A stretch of DNA of 64,000 nt from Pseudoalteromonas citrea (GCF_000238375.3 NZ_AHBZ03000027.1:744001-808000), one strand, 5' to 3'. Positions 1-9,981 are shown, counted from the first letter of the stretch. Numbers and translations are program-made. The notes: a model not told the origin generated them from the sequence alone.

Positions 1-1
1 A

Positions 2-2761
2 CATGGCTTAAATAATAATCGGGTATGGGATATTGCTCGCAGCGACAATGGTCACTTTTGGTTCGCGACAGACCAAGGGATAAGCGTTCTCAAAGGTCAA
101 TCAATGTACCAAGTGTATCGAGGTGATACTCTGTTTGATACTAAAGTGAACGATATACTACATGTTAAAGACAGTGCTTTCATTGCAACGGACAATGGGC
201 TATATGTGATCTCCAGTGGGGTGCTCTCTAAATTAGAAAGCGATATAACGCTTAAAGTGAATCAACTGGCACTAAATGGAGAGTCCAATATTTGGTTGGC
301 CACTGACTCTGGTCTATACACGCTTAAAGATTCGATTTTACAGCACATTCATTTTTCCTCGTCTGCGTGTCAAGGCCCTGTTGCTGCATTAGTGCCTACC
401 AGTGAGCGTTTATGGCTTGGAGTAACAGGTCGTGGTGTATGTAATCTTGACTTAAATAATTACAACGAGATCTCGATATCGGGTATTAGAATGCCGAATA
501 TTCAGACTCTCGCTTATGAACAAGGCAATGATGTACTGTGGGTTGGAGATGATAGCAAAGGGGTTATTGGTATTTCTGGTGGTGCGGCGTATGTGCTAGA
601 TAAAAGCAATGGTCTTAGCGATCATCACATTAGAGATATTACGTTAGGCAATGACAATATTATTTGGGTCGCGACCTATGGAGGCGGTGTTAACCGTATT
701 AGGCAGGGGGGCTTTGAATTAATAACTCAGCGCAATGGGCTTTTAAACGAGCGAGTAAGCGCGCTTGCTGAGTTTGATAAACAATTATGGCTAGGCCAAT
801 ATGGTGCAGGGATCCAAGTATTAAAAAATGGCCAATGGTATACACCGCATACTACATTAGCGAATGAGTATATCCATGCTTTGGAGCGGGATAGACATGG
901 GCGTGTTTGGGTTGGAACCCGTGCAGGCTTACTAATTCTGGGCAATGATGAAAGTAAGCATTTACATTATAAGCAAGGGTTTGATGCGAATATCGTACAT
1001 CAGTTTGCGCTAGGCAAAGATGAGTGCATGTATTTGGCAACGCAAACGGGTGCTATGCGTGCCTGTGAGGGGCGGTTTGAAAAGCTACTATTGGCTCAAG
1101 AAACGTATGTGATCAGTATTTTTGAAGACAGTGCTGGGCGGCTTTGGTTTGTCACAAATGGTCAAGGTCTCTATTATATTGAAGATGGTATGTTATTTAA
1201 GATTTCTGAAAATGAAGGTCTACCGAGTAACTGGGCATATAGTATTACTGAAGCATCTGGAAACACTGTATTAGTGGGGACCCGTCAAGGCGTGTTTGCT
1301 ATGAAAAAAGGAGTAAACGAATGGAGTACAGTACACTTTAATGTCAAAGATGGCCTCAGTAATAACATTGTGTTGTCGTTGTTTATCGATGATAAACAAC
1401 TTTGGATAGGCACTGAACGTGGCATAAATTCACTGGCACTTTCAGCGTTATTTTCTTCTTCAGATCCCATAGAGCCTGTAAAATATACCCATGAAAATGG
1501 CTATATTGCCATTGATAGTACTTTAAATACCGCTGATAAAATAAACGACACTATTTATTGGGGATCGAGTTATGGTGTCGCCTATTTTAATGCTGATAAC
1601 TTGATGTTGCCTGTAAACACTACCGTGAGCTTATTAAATGTAAGTGTTAGTCAAGGAAATACGCCTCACCCGCAGTTCGTTTCACTTTATAAGCAAATGG
1701 CGACATTGCCTGCGACAACTTTTCAACTACGTTTTCAATATAGCGCTCAAGAATCAGGGAATCCTGAGCGGGTAATGTACCAAACTCGTTTAGTTGGTGT
1801 GAGTGACTATTGGAGTGAACCATCAAATCAAAGTGAAATTACTTATACACAATTAGCCGCTGGCGAGTATGAATTTCAGGTGCGAGCATCCGCACCTTAC
1901 GGAGCCGATGACTATACCTCTTTCTCTTTTATTATCTTGCCCCCTTGGTGGCAAACATGGTGGGCTTATACCTTAGCTTTATTTGTGCTAATTACGGCAA
2001 TTTATAGTGTTTTAAAGTGGCGATTTGAGTTTTTACAAAAGCAACAGAGAATTCGTGATCGTGCGGAATTTTCCGAAGCATTGTTACAGCGAAAGAAGCA
2101 ACTTCTGGCTGAGGTGTCACATGAGATAAGAACGCCGTTGAGTGTATTAAAGATGCAAATTGAAGGGTTAGAATACAACTTAATAGAAAACACAGAAAAA
2201 ACATATGAACTGCTGCATCGCCGGATAAGTGACATCAATCATATGATAGCGGATATTGATCAGCTCGCGATGACTGAATTGTCAGAGCTAAGTTTAAATA
2301 TTATGCCAATGGATGCTGTAATATGGTTAAATAGTTGGGTATTAGACGCACAAAACCGAGTGAATCAAACAGCAGATGGTCAATTTGATTATATACTCGA
2401 TTTACCTTCGAGCTTAATGGTTGATGCTGATAAGGAGCGGTTAACACAGGTACTTAATAATGTTTTGTCTAATAGTTTGCGCTATAGCGCCCCACCGATT
2501 GTGATTGAATGTAAAGTCACCTACTCTGAAACGCACTATATGATTTCTTTGAGTGATAGTGCGCCTGGTGTTTCTGAAGAAGAGTTAGCCTTGATATTTT
2601 CACGTTTGTATCAAAGTGAGCGTAACAAATCGCTGTTCAAAGGAGGAACAGGTCTTGGTTTAGCAATTAGTGAAGATCTGGTTAATCGACATGGCGGCGT
2701 TATTGAAGCATTTCATAGCCATCTCGGTGGCGTGGCAGTGAATATTACGTTACCGCGATAA
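2..2761 (+). CDS. Two-component sensor kinase with periplasmic beta-propeller (5' end cut by window)
   Basis: The reading frame is already open at base 2, so the true start lies upstream. The first ~500 residues hold repeated propeller blades of the Reg_prop type (for example LWLGVTGRGVCNLD, IWVATYGGGVNRI, VWVGTRAGLLIL, LWIGTERGINSL). These are followed by a Y_Y_Y-like beta domain, one membrane helix near residue 625 (counted from the Met at base 104), and a cytoplasmic kinase. The kinase has an H-box (SHEIRTPLSVL, phospho-acceptor His near 672), an N-box (NNVLSNSLRYS) and a G-box (GGTGLGLAI). The family senses extracytoplasmic ligands, often polymer breakdown products, and phosphorylates a partner regulator. 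No receiver or DNA-binding domain follows the ATPase domain, so this is a kinase only; the partner is not visible. It converges with the next gene, with 20 bp between stops. Confidence 0.88.
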   Translation, partial: HGLNNNRVWDIARSDNGHFWFATDQGISVLKGQSMYQVYRGDTLFDTKVNDILHVKDSAFIATDNGLYVISSGVLSKLESDITLKVNQLALNGESNIWLATDSGLYTLKDSILQHIHFSSSACQGPVAALVPTSERLWLGVTGRGVCNLDLNNYNEISISGIRMPNIQTLAYEQGNDVLWVGDDSKGVIGISGGAAYVLDKSNGLSDHHIRDITLGNDNIIWVATYGGGVNRIRQGGFELITQRNGLLNERVSALAEFDKQLWLGQYGAGIQVLKNGQWYTPHTTLANEYIHALERDRHGRVWVGTRAGLLILGNDESKHLHYKQGFDANIVHQFALGKDECMYLATQTGAMRACEGRFEKLLLAQETYVISIFEDSAGRLWFVTNGQGLYYIEDGMLFKISENEGLPSNWAYSITEASGNTVLVGTRQGVFAMKKGVNEWSTVHFNVKDGLSNNIVLSLFIDDKQLWIGTERGINSLALSALFSSSDPIEPVKYTHENGYIAIDSTLNTADKINDTIYWGSSYGVAYFNADNLMLPVNTTVSLLNVSVSQGNTPHPQFVSLYKQMATLPATTFQLRFQYSAQESGNPERVMYQTRLVGVSDYWSEPSNQSEITYTQLAAGEYEFQVRASAPYGADDYTSFSFIILPPWWQTWWAYTLALFVLITAIYSVLKWRFEFLQKQQRIRDRAEFSEALLQRKKQLLAEVSHEIRTPLSVLKMQIEGLEYNLIENTEKTYELLHRRISDINHMIADIDQLAMTELSELSLNIMPMDAVIWLNSWVLDAQNRVNQTADGQFDYILDLPSSLMVDADKERLTQVLNNVLSNSLRYSAPPIVIECKVTYSETHYMISLSDSAPGVSEEELALIFSRLYQSERNKSLFKGGTGLGLAISEDLVNRHGGVIEAFHSHLGGVAVNITLPR

Positions 2762-2781
2762 TATTCACTGCTCAGTATTAA

Positions 2782-4833
2782 TTAAAGTGGCCCAGTGTTC
2801 TGCGAAGGGGTTTGCCAAAGGCTATACCATGTGTAATTACCATGAACATAATAAATGTGATCATCTTGCAACACGGCACGGTCATCGTTGCCATGTATAA
2901 GCGGTAAATTATATATATTGGGCGCATCATATTTAATACCACTATCACCAATATGACTGAGTGCTTTTGTCTCTGTATTTATTTCAAACAAAGCAAGTTG
3001 GTTGCGCTTGGTCCACTGGTAACTTTTCGGATCAATGCCTGTTTGTTCCCACTTTTCAAGAGGCATACTAAATTTGTGGAGCTGAGGTTGAGTTTGCAAA
3101 AAACTCAGAGCGCGATAATTATACTCAGCAGGTGTATAGGCATCAGGAAATACTTTACTACTTAGCTGAGTGGGCGCGGTTATATCGCTAACATCAAATA
3201 AGCTAACTTTAGCGCCTTGTGTTAAGTTTGCAGGCTCTGTGCTATTTATGTCCTCAACTTCTTGGCCAATACCTAGCAATAAGCTCTCACTGATTGGATG
3301 AAGGTAAGCAGAGTAACCTGGCACTTCCAGTGCTCCTGCGATATAAGGGGCAGCTGGTGTTGTCAGGTTAATGACATAAAGCGGGTCGGTTTGTTGAAAT
3401 GTGACAACATAGGCGAGGTCATTGAAAAACCGGACAGCGTAAATATCTTCATCAACAACCCCTGATACACTATTGATTTTACCGATTGGCGTGGTATTCG
3501 TTTGGTTAGGCAACTCAGCAATACTGGTCAGTTCAGTGCCTTCTTGAGCAAGAACGTGAAGTTTATGTTGGAATCCTTCAAGGAAGTCGCCACTAGATGT
3601 AACAACACGTAAGTGATCATTGTATTCACTAAACCTGAGGTTTTTCAAGTTCTGACCAAAGTGCCCTGAAATTGTTCCGCTGGCGACATAGTTGAATGTT
3701 TGCGTATCAAATTTAAATTTATGAATGACCGAATTGATGTTTTTTTCTTCGTAATGCGTGCTGTAAGTATAGAGCGCATTTTTTGAAGCATAAATACCTT
3801 CTATCTCAGTATTCACACATACCGTGTTGTGTTGTGTTGGGTTGCTTAATGAAATGCGTGTAATAGACATAATTGCATCATAGCCAGTCACCTGTGATGC
3901 ACTTTGTGAGATGTAGCAATCATTAGTATCAAATAGGGCCTGTGTTTGGTTGGTATCTGTTCGCGTAATTGAGGGGATCAAATGCCTAATATCTGTTTCG
4001 GCTAAAGCTTGGTAGTTTTTAAGCTGTGTCTGGGTATCTGAATTACTCAGATCAAAGTTAGAATAAGTTGGTCTAAAATTACTGACGATATAAAGCGTGC
4101 CATCTATGATGCGGCTATCAATTAACGCACCATCAATTGTATATTGCTGCGAAATATTTGCTTGTTCTGGGGTGGTTATATCAGCAAAGCTTATTTCAAA
4201 CTGGGGGATATCTTGCGCGATGAACGACTCATTAGATGTGGTTTGTGTTCTTAACGGTTCTATAGTTAGAGCACCACCAATAGAAAACCAACCAGGCTGT
4301 GAGTTGATTGAAACTAATGTATTTTGCTCAAGGTACAAATTTTGTTCTGAGTACTCAGTATGCGATGTTGGTAAGTCTTTTACTGACTCTAGCATACCAC
4401 TCTCTGTTCGCTTGAGTATACGAATGTAATGCGGTTGCGGGTTGTCTATTTGTGGTACTAGATCGTTATTGCTATTCGCTGCGATATATAGGTAGTTACC
4501 GTCATATTTGACTCTATCCGCTTCGTGGACGTCTTGCTCTTGTTGATTTGTGGTTGAAAACGAGGTTGATGCATTGACTGAGTCACTTTGGTTGTTATGC
4601 TCTAATCTGGTATCAATAGGCTGATGGTAGCGCATAAAAATACCATTTTTTAAATGGGTAGTAAATTGACTGTTTGTTACTTTTTCTAATGGCGCTGTTG
4701 AAACGCTGATCCCTGTAAAGTTGGGTAATGTTGCAGCTTTCTGTGTGTCAGCTGTATTTGCCTGTTCATTATTTCCACCACACCCACTTAATATAGTGAG
4801 TGCTGCAATTCCGAGTAGATGTTTATGATACAT
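2782..4833 (-). CDS. Secreted beta-propeller domain lipoprotein
   Basis: 683 residues starting with a lipoprotein signal (ILSGCGG, lipobox Cys near residue 18). The body resembles the bacterial 'beta propeller domain' family (PF09826): an N-terminal stretch with QEQDVHEADRVKYDGNYLYI, then alternating short beta blades such as DDLAYVVTFQQTDPLYVI and IDGTLYIVSNF, and an ending with VLQDDHIYYVHGNYTW. Function in the family is not established; it probably sits on the outer membrane or in the periplasm. It is transcribed divergently from the mipA-like operon and convergent to the propeller kinase. No catalytic motif is visible. The family call is from pattern recognition only. Confidence 0.7.
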   Translation of the reverse strand: MYHKHLLGIAALTILSGCGGNNEQANTADTQKAATLPNFTGISVSTAPLEKVTNSQFTTHLKNGIFMRYHQPIDTRLEHNNQSDSVNASTSFSTTNQQEQDVHEADRVKYDGNYLYIAANSNNDLVPQIDNPQPHYIRILKRTESGMLESVKDLPTSHTEYSEQNLYLEQNTLVSINSQPGWFSIGGALTIEPLRTQTTSNESFIAQDIPQFEISFADITTPEQANISQQYTIDGALIDSRIIDGTLYIVSNFRPTYSNFDLSNSDTQTQLKNYQALAETDIRHLIPSITRTDTNQTQALFDTNDCYISQSASQVTGYDAIMSITRISLSNPTQHNTVCVNTEIEGIYASKNALYTYSTHYEEKNINSVIHKFKFDTQTFNYVASGTISGHFGQNLKNLRFSEYNDHLRVVTSSGDFLEGFQHKLHVLAQEGTELTSIAELPNQTNTTPIGKINSVSGVVDEDIYAVRFFNDLAYVVTFQQTDPLYVINLTTPAAPYIAGALEVPGYSAYLHPISESLLLGIGQEVEDINSTEPANLTQGAKVSLFDVSDITAPTQLSSKVFPDAYTPAEYNYRALSFLQTQPQLHKFSMPLEKWEQTGIDPKSYQWTKRNQLALFEINTETKALSHIGDSGIKYDAPNIYNLPLIHGNDDRAVLQDDHIYYVHGNYTWYSLWQTPSQNTGPL

Positions 4834-4990
4834 AATACGGTTCCTTGAGTGAATAGCTGGAAATATACTTTACAAAATGCTCCCAAAATAACTGTTACCT
4901 TTGCCGTGCGAATTGTTATTTAATGTAACTCTTTCTGGTAAATCCCACACACAATGTTAAATTAGCTGCTGTATTATAAGGAGCTGTAAA

Positions 4991-5878
4991 TTGAAATATC
5001 TTTTTGCAATGGCAGCATTGTTCTTCTCCCTATTTTGTATTGCTGAAGAACCGCTATGCCAACATAATAATGACAATTGTATTGGTGTCGGTCAGTGGCA
5101 AGTATCAGTCGCCGTGGGGGCTGGGGTATTAACAAACCCATTATCTGGCGGAGATAACTTACCCTTGTTAGTGGTACCGTATGTGAGTTATTACCGCGAT
5201 AAGTTTTTTTTAGAAAATACCACGATGGGTTATACATTCGCAGAGTCGACAGATTTTGATTTGAGTGTTATTACGGAGCCTAACACTGAGCAAGCTTTTT
5301 TTGAGCGGTTCCATATCCGTAACCTGATTGCTCCTGGAACGTATGGTACAACAGAGGGCAATATTGTTAGCGAAAGCGATGTTACTGTTCCTGTGACGCC
5401 AGAGCGCGTTGTATCGATTGATGATATTGCGAAACGAAGGTGGGCATTAGATTCGGGGCTGTTAGGGCACTGGTACTTAAGTGAAAACAGCAAAGTATCA
5501 TTACAGTGGTTACATGATATTTCTGGTACATATCAAGGGAGTCATGTAAAGGCTGCTTATCATTATCAAATGAAGCCGCTGGAAAATGTACCCATCAAGT
5601 TACATTTGATGGCGGGCGTACATTGGAAAGATGGTAGTTTAGTGAATTATTATTACGGATTACATGAACGAGATGGGGTTGATGAGTCTCTATTCTATTC
5701 TGGGGAAAGTGTTTTAACGCCTGTTGTTGGCGCAACAATTAATTATAAACTTTCAGATGATTGGGTTGTAAAACTGAGTATGAAACGTCAGTTTTTGGGG
5801 TCCGGAATTAAAAACAGCCCCTTGATTGAGAAAAGTCATGTGACGTATTTATTTGTAGGGGGGGTGTATGCATTTTAA
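4991..5878 (+). CDS. MipA/OmpV family outer-membrane protein
   Basis: 295 residues with a TTG start. AAGGAG at 4978-4983 lies 7 nt upstream and no ATG fits better, so the TTG start is supported. A signal peptide (about residues 1-18, ending near CIAEE) precedes a beta-rich barrel, with the family-typical early segment LPLLVVPYVSYYRDKFFLEN and a C-terminal aromatic residue (GVYAF), as in outer-membrane barrels. MipA/OmpV proteins are outer-membrane barrels or scaffolds for murein hydrolases and are often controlled by an adjacent two-component system. It is the first gene of a four-gene operon with DUF3019, a response regulator and a histidine kinase; its 3' end overlaps the next gene by 11 nt. 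Confidence 0.85.
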   Translation: MKYLFAMAALFFSLFCIAEEPLCQHNNDNCIGVGQWQVSVAVGAGVLTNPLSGGDNLPLLVVPYVSYYRDKFFLENTTMGYTFAESTDFDLSVITEPNTEQAFFERFHIRNLIAPGTYGTTEGNIVSESDVTVPVTPERVVSIDDIAKRRWALDSGLLGHWYLSENSKVSLQWLHDISGTYQGSHVKAAYHYQMKPLENVPIKLHLMAGVHWKDGSLVNYYYGLHERDGVDESLFYSGESVLTPVVGATINYKLSDDWVVKLSMKRQFLGSGIKNSPLIEKSHVTYLFVGGVYAF

Positions 5879-6263
5879 TCCCATTTACCTCTTTAGCCTA
5901 AGTATTTTATTACCGCACAGTGTATTTGCCCAATCACATAAAACTCAACAAGCTTCCCTGCAAATCAAGCCCTTAACCTGTGTTGTGCGCCAATTAGGGG
6001 AGCCATGTCAAATGACCGTAAATATTCAGTGGAAAAATCAGAATCAAATAGACGCTTGTTTATATCAAGAAAAAAATAAGCTGCGGTGTTGGCAGCAAAC
6101 AGATAAAGTAAAAGAGCAGTTACAGATAACGCTTGCACAAAGTATGCGTTTTAGCTTGTTAGATTTGCAAGGCTCGTTACTTGCTACACAGACAGTTAAA
6201 GTTAATGCTGCTGTGAGCAAGCGTTATCGTAGAAAATTAAAAACAGATTGGAGTTTCTTTTAA
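5868..6263 (+). CDS. DUF3019 family exported protein
   Basis: 131 residues with an N-terminal signal peptide (SILLPHSVFAQ). The rest is a small beta-rich domain with paired cysteines (CVVRQLGEPCQM, then ACLYQEKNKLRCW) typical of DUF3019 proteins, which accompany MipA and a two-component system in Alteromonadales. It likely acts in the periplasm; its molecular role is unknown. It overlaps the mipA-like gene by 11 nt and its stop codon overlaps the response-regulator start (TAATG), indicating translational coupling. Confidence 0.75.
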   Translation: MHFNPIYLFSLSILLPHSVFAQSHKTQQASLQIKPLTCVVRQLGEPCQMTVNIQWKNQNQIDACLYQEKNKLRCWQQTDKVKEQLQITLAQSMRFSLLDLQGSLLATQTVKVNAAVSKRYRRKLKTDWSFF

Positions 6264-6952
6264 TGGCCCATATTATGTTGGTAGAAGACGATGAGCGTCT
6301 TGCAACCCTAACCTCACAGTTTCTGCAAAGTAACGAATTTACAGTCACAATTGTCAATGATGGGGCCGATGCTGTAGAAGCTATCGTTAGCAAACAGCCA
6401 GATATTGTTGTGTTAGATATTATGTTGCCTAATCAAGATGGATTTAGCATTTGTCGTGCTGTTCGACCCCATTATAATGGGCCTGTATTATTTCTAACGG
6501 CCAAAGACAGTGACTTTGATCAGGTTAAAGGGCTAGAGATTGGTGCTGATGATTATGTCATAAAACCGGTTGAGCCTTACGTATTACTTGCTCGAGTTAA
6601 TGCATTATTACGACGCAACTTTGGTGCTGCGCAAAGCGGTGACAATTTGGAATTAGGTCAGTTAAGAATTGATAAGGCTGACAGAACCGTTCAGTTAGCA
6701 GGTGATGAGGTTGAGTTAACCAGTTATGAGTTCGACCTACTGTGGGCACTTGCTAGCAATGCAGGTGAGACTCAAAGCAGAGAATATATTTATAAACATG
6801 TTGTTGGCCGTGAGTATGATGGCTTGGATCGCAGTGTCGATGTGCGCATATCGAGGCTTCGGAAAAAGCTGGGTGATAATCCAGAACAACCTTTTAGGCT
6901 CATCACTGTGTGGGGTAAAGGGTATTTATGTTCAAAGTCAGCTTGGGAATAA
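6263..6952 (+). CDS. OmpR-family response regulator (RstA-like)
   Basis: The N-terminal receiver (residues 1-115) has acidic residues in MLVEDDE, the phospho-Asp in VVLDIMLPNQDG and the Lys in YVIKPVEP. A C-terminal winged helix (about 130-229) ends with the typical VWGKGYLCS. A TTG start at 6248 is possible, but the ATG at 6263 has GGAG 9 nt upstream and gives the usual MAHIMLVEDD start, so it is preferred. It is translationally coupled to the DUF3019 gene and followed 9 nt later by its kinase. It probably regulates the mipA-like operon it belongs to (inference from linkage). Confidence 0.9.
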   Translation: MAHIMLVEDDERLATLTSQFLQSNEFTVTIVNDGADAVEAIVSKQPDIVVLDIMLPNQDGFSICRAVRPHYNGPVLFLTAKDSDFDQVKGLEIGADDYVIKPVEPYVLLARVNALLRRNFGAAQSGDNLELGQLRIDKADRTVQLAGDEVELTSYEFDLLWALASNAGETQSREYIYKHVVGREYDGLDRSVDVRISRLRKKLGDNPEQPFRLITVWGKGYLCSKSAWE

Positions 6953-6961
6953 ATTGAATTT

Positions 6962-8221
6962 ATGATCCGATTATTGATCAGCTTATATTTGGTGGTGTTT
7001 GTTAGTATTGTACTGATCAATCAAAGTAGTGAGCTGATCTGGAAAAGTTGGGTTCATCAGGCGCCTGACGAATTGCGTCACGCACAGCAAGTAGCCAAAG
7101 TATTGCAGGGAAGTGTATCTGATATAAGCCAATTGCCTGCTACCGTCGAGACTTTATCCTCAGACGATGTTGCTTGGCTACCAGAGCAAATGGCGGCTTT
7201 ACAACAAGGTGACGTGATCACGACCTTCACTGAGCAAGGTAATGCTTTGCTGACGTTTCGGATTAACGGCGGAGATGAACTCGCGCAGCTTGGTCCCTTT
7301 TTACCTGCAAGCAATGCACTTGCGAAAAAGTACTTATTTAAATTACTTTCGTTTGCTGTCCTTGGTTTACTTTTAGTATTGTGGCTGAGACCCTTGTGGC
7401 TCGACTTGATGCAATTGAAACGCGTTACTGCACAGTTGGCACAAGGGCAACTTGATATATCGATCCAGCCTTCTAAGTTTTCTGCAATTTCGAATTTAAC
7501 CAGCCAGTTTCATGCTATGGCAACTAAAGTTGCAAGCTTAATGAGCGACCAAAAGCAGCTTGTGAATGCGGTTTCTCATGAGCTTAGAACTCCGCTGGCG
7601 AGGCTGAAGTTTGCATTGGCGATGTTGGCTGCGAAAGACCCTAAAGAAGTGCAAGCGATGTCTCAAGATGTGCAGGAAATGGAATTATTGATAGACGAAA
7701 TGCTGGGCTATGCGCGCCTTGAAATTGCCGCCGAGTCTTTGGAGTATCACTTTTTTGATTTTTCGGCATTGGTTCAGTGCCAAATTGATAAGTTGCAAAG
7801 AACTAACTCAAAAGATTTACATGTAGCTTTGAGCCCAAATATTCAGCTTTATGCTGATCAGCATTATATTGCTCGGGTAGTACAAAATTTATTACAGAAC
7901 GCGTGTAAGTATGGAAAGTCAAAAGTACACATCACATTACTTGTGAATCATGATGAAGTTGAGCTTCATGTTGAAGATGATGGCGCAGGCATTAACCCTG
8001 AAGATAGGAACAAGGTGTTTGCACCTTTTGTACGTGTTGATCGTAGCAGAAATAAAGCCTCAGGAGGCTTTGGCCTCGGGTTAGCAATCGTGCAAAAGAT
8101 ATTAACTTGGCATAATGGACGGTGTGAGATTAATACCTCTGAATTAGGTGGTGCACAATTTGTGATGTACCTTCCTAGTAGTAAGAACCCTCTGTCGTTA
8201 GAGGGTAGAGCGATATCATAA
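6962..8221 (+). CDS. Membrane sensor histidine kinase (RstB-like)
   Basis: 419 residues: membrane helix at 4-22, periplasmic sensor of about 95 residues, second helix near 122-142 (LFKLLSFAVLGLLLVLWL), HAMP, dimerisation domain with H-box VSHELRTPLARL (His near 205) and an ATPase domain (NLLQNACKYG, DDGAGI, GGFGLGLAI). It is partner to the regulator immediately upstream. Domain order and sensor size fit the RstB type. It converges on arfB with a gap of about 30 bp. A GC-rich inverted repeat (ACCCTCT/AGAGGGT) near its 3' end could contribute to termination, but no T-tract follows. Confidence 0.9.
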   Translation: MIRLLISLYLVVFVSIVLINQSSELIWKSWVHQAPDELRHAQQVAKVLQGSVSDISQLPATVETLSSDDVAWLPEQMAALQQGDVITTFTEQGNALLTFRINGGDELAQLGPFLPASNALAKKYLFKLLSFAVLGLLLVLWLRPLWLDLMQLKRVTAQLAQGQLDISIQPSKFSAISNLTSQFHAMATKVASLMSDQKQLVNAVSHELRTPLARLKFALAMLAAKDPKEVQAMSQDVQEMELLIDEMLGYARLEIAAESLEYHFFDFSALVQCQIDKLQRTNSKDLHVALSPNIQLYADQHYIARVVQNLLQNACKYGKSKVHITLLVNHDEVELHVEDDGAGINPEDRNKVFAPFVRVDRSRNKASGGFGLGLAIVQKILTWHNGRCEINTSELGGAQFVMYLPSSKNPLSLEGRAIS

Positions 8222-8253
8222 AGGTTGGTACAAGGCTCAAAAGTAAAGCGGGC

Positions 8254-8667
8254 TTAATATTTTAGTTTCTTACGTAAGTTTTTAGTTTGGCCATGCTTTA
8301 CTTTACTATCTACTCTTTTCCTTTGTGAGTTTCTCGTTGGCTTAGTCGCTCTTCGAGTTTTTTCCATTTTAGTTGCATCTAAAATGAGCGCCTTTAACCG
8401 TGTTAACGCTTCTTCTTTGTTCATCTCTTGGGTTCTATGGCTTTGTGCTTTAATAACGATTACACCGTCTTTGGTAAGACGACTATCCTTTAAAGCTAAT
8501 AGCCGAGCTTTATAGAATTCAGGGAGAGACGAGCGCTTAATATCAAATTTTAAGTGGATGGCACTGGATACTTTGTTTACATTTTGCCCGCCGGCACCTT
8601 GCGCTCTAATGGCGGTCATTTCAATTTCCCATGCAGCGAGTTCAACGGCATTTGATATCTTTAGCAA
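8254..8667 (-). CDS. arfB: Alternative ribosome-rescue factor (ArfB/YaeJ)
   Basis: 137 residues containing the release-factor catalytic GGQ motif in AQGAGGQNVNKVSSAI (GGQ near residues 25-27). The C-terminal tail is very basic (KMEKTRRATKPTRNSQRKR, continuing to KKLKY), matching ArfB, which inserts its tail into the empty mRNA channel of stalled ribosomes and hydrolyses peptidyl-tRNA. Its length is close to that of E. coli YaeJ, and the lack of codon-recognition domains separates it from RF1/RF2. It is a single gene between convergent and co-directional neighbours. Confidence 0.93.
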   Translation of the reverse strand: MLKISNAVELAAWEIEMTAIRAQGAGGQNVNKVSSAIHLKFDIKRSSLPEFYKARLLALKDSRLTKDGVIVIKAQSHRTQEMNKEEALTRLKALILDATKMEKTRRATKPTRNSQRKRVDSKVKHGQTKNLRKKLKY

Positions 8668-8727
8668 AATTTATGATCTCAAAGTATATAGAGTGAGTAG
8701 TTTACCACATTCACTTTGAATGGCGTT

Positions 8728-8757
8728 AGCCCTGTGCCCGAGTGTGGGCGCAGGGCT
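8728..8757. terminator. Strong hairpin after the ABC-efflux operon
   Basis: Arms AGCCCTGTGCCC and GGGCGCAGGGCT (11 of 12 pair) with a 6-nt loop lie just after the stop of the minus-strand permease gene. No clear T-run follows on either strand, so it may be a pause or RNA-stabilising structure rather than a full intrinsic terminator. Confidence 0.5.
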
Positions 8758-8764
8758 CTATAAT

Positions 8765-9970
8765 TCACGCTCCGCGAGTAGTAATAGCGGGAGAGATCTT
8801 TGCAGCTTGGCTAACTGGGTAAGCAACGGCGATTTGCCCGAGCAAAATAATTGCAATCGCACCTAAAAATAGGAAATTTGCCGGTACAGGCGACAGTGAT
8901 AGCAATTCGACAAACTGGTTGTTAAGTATGATGGCTGCCAGTATTCCTATAAAAACGCCTATTGTTGTTATAATGGCATTTTCGAGCATAAAGTAACGGA
9001 TGACTTGGAGTTTGCTTGCGCCAAGTGCTCTGCGTGTCCCTATTTGCTTTGTACGGCGGCTTATATTGAATTTGGCTTGGCCCAGTATACCGAAGATTGT
9101 AATAATGGTTAGGCCGATACACACAACGGTGAGTAATTTATTGGTCGCTAAATCTTCTTGATAACTTCGCGTTTTCACTTCACTAAGCGCTTCAATACTG
9201 TCTATTTGCTTATATGGGTGTGTTAAGAGCTTTTCAGGGATTGCCTCTATAACGCTAGCCATTTGGCTTGGCTCTACCTGAACAACATAACGCTGGGTAT
9301 CATTGGCTTCTTGTACTGCGGAAATAACGGTATATTCTACTGCGCTCCAGAAGTTCCATGCATTTTGTAGTTTATCGACAATACCAATAACTTCATGGGG
9401 TTCTTTGTGGTAATACAGGCTTTTCCCAAGCATTTCACGCCAATTATCTGGGAATATTTTCTCAGCCAATGCCTTGGTTATGATCACTTTAGATGATTTG
9501 AATATGCCATCATTTTCCACTGTTTGAATATCTGAGGGTAAAAAATTCTCCCCTGCAACAAGGGTTAAACCAAAAGCGTCAATGAGGTTTTCGTTCGAAC
9601 CAAAATAGCCACCATATGCGACATCTTCTTCATTTGGATCTAATTTGAAGTCCATATAAAGCCCCCACCCTTCTAGTGGCAGCCCGGTGATCGGAGCTGC
9701 ATTTACAACACCATAAATACTTTTCAATATGGTTAAATCATTCTCTAGCTGTATTGTTAAATCACCTTGTTCATTTGGTAAGTTAGCAATTACTATTAGT
9801 GTGTTTTCCATATTTGCGCCTACTGGGCGAGCAATTAAGTCACTACGTTCAGAGATCATGTAAATGGCATTGACGAGTACCATAAATGTTACTGCAATTT
9901 GAAATGCAAGCAATGCGGGGGCTACTTTTTGTTTTTTTAATGTTTTCAGTATGGGTATAAGATCGCGCAT
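8765..9970 (-). CDS. ABC transporter permease, MacB/FtsX type (second permease)
   Basis: 401 residues: one N-terminal membrane helix, a large periplasmic domain of about 230 residues (MacB_PCD-like), and three C-terminal helices with the FtsX signature (RRTKQIGTRRALGASKLQVI). It is the last gene of the operon HlyD adaptor - ATPase - permease - permease; its start lies 11 nt after the preceding permease's stop. Such type VII ABC systems export or act mechanically on periplasmic substrates (peptides, macrolides, lipoproteins); the substrate here is unknown. Confidence 0.85.
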   Translation of the reverse strand: MRDLIPILKTLKKQKVAPALLAFQIAVTFMVLVNAIYMISERSDLIARPVGANMENTLIVIANLPNEQGDLTIQLENDLTILKSIYGVVNAAPITGLPLEGWGLYMDFKLDPNEEDVAYGGYFGSNENLIDAFGLTLVAGENFLPSDIQTVENDGIFKSSKVIITKALAEKIFPDNWREMLGKSLYYHKEPHEVIGIVDKLQNAWNFWSAVEYTVISAVQEANDTQRYVVQVEPSQMASVIEAIPEKLLTHPYKQIDSIEALSEVKTRSYQEDLATNKLLTVVCIGLTIITIFGILGQAKFNISRRTKQIGTRRALGASKLQVIRYFMLENAIITTIGVFIGILAAIILNNQFVELLSLSPVPANFLFLGAIAIILLGQIAVAYPVSQAAKISPAITTRGA

Positions 9971-9981
9971 GTCTTTTCGTC

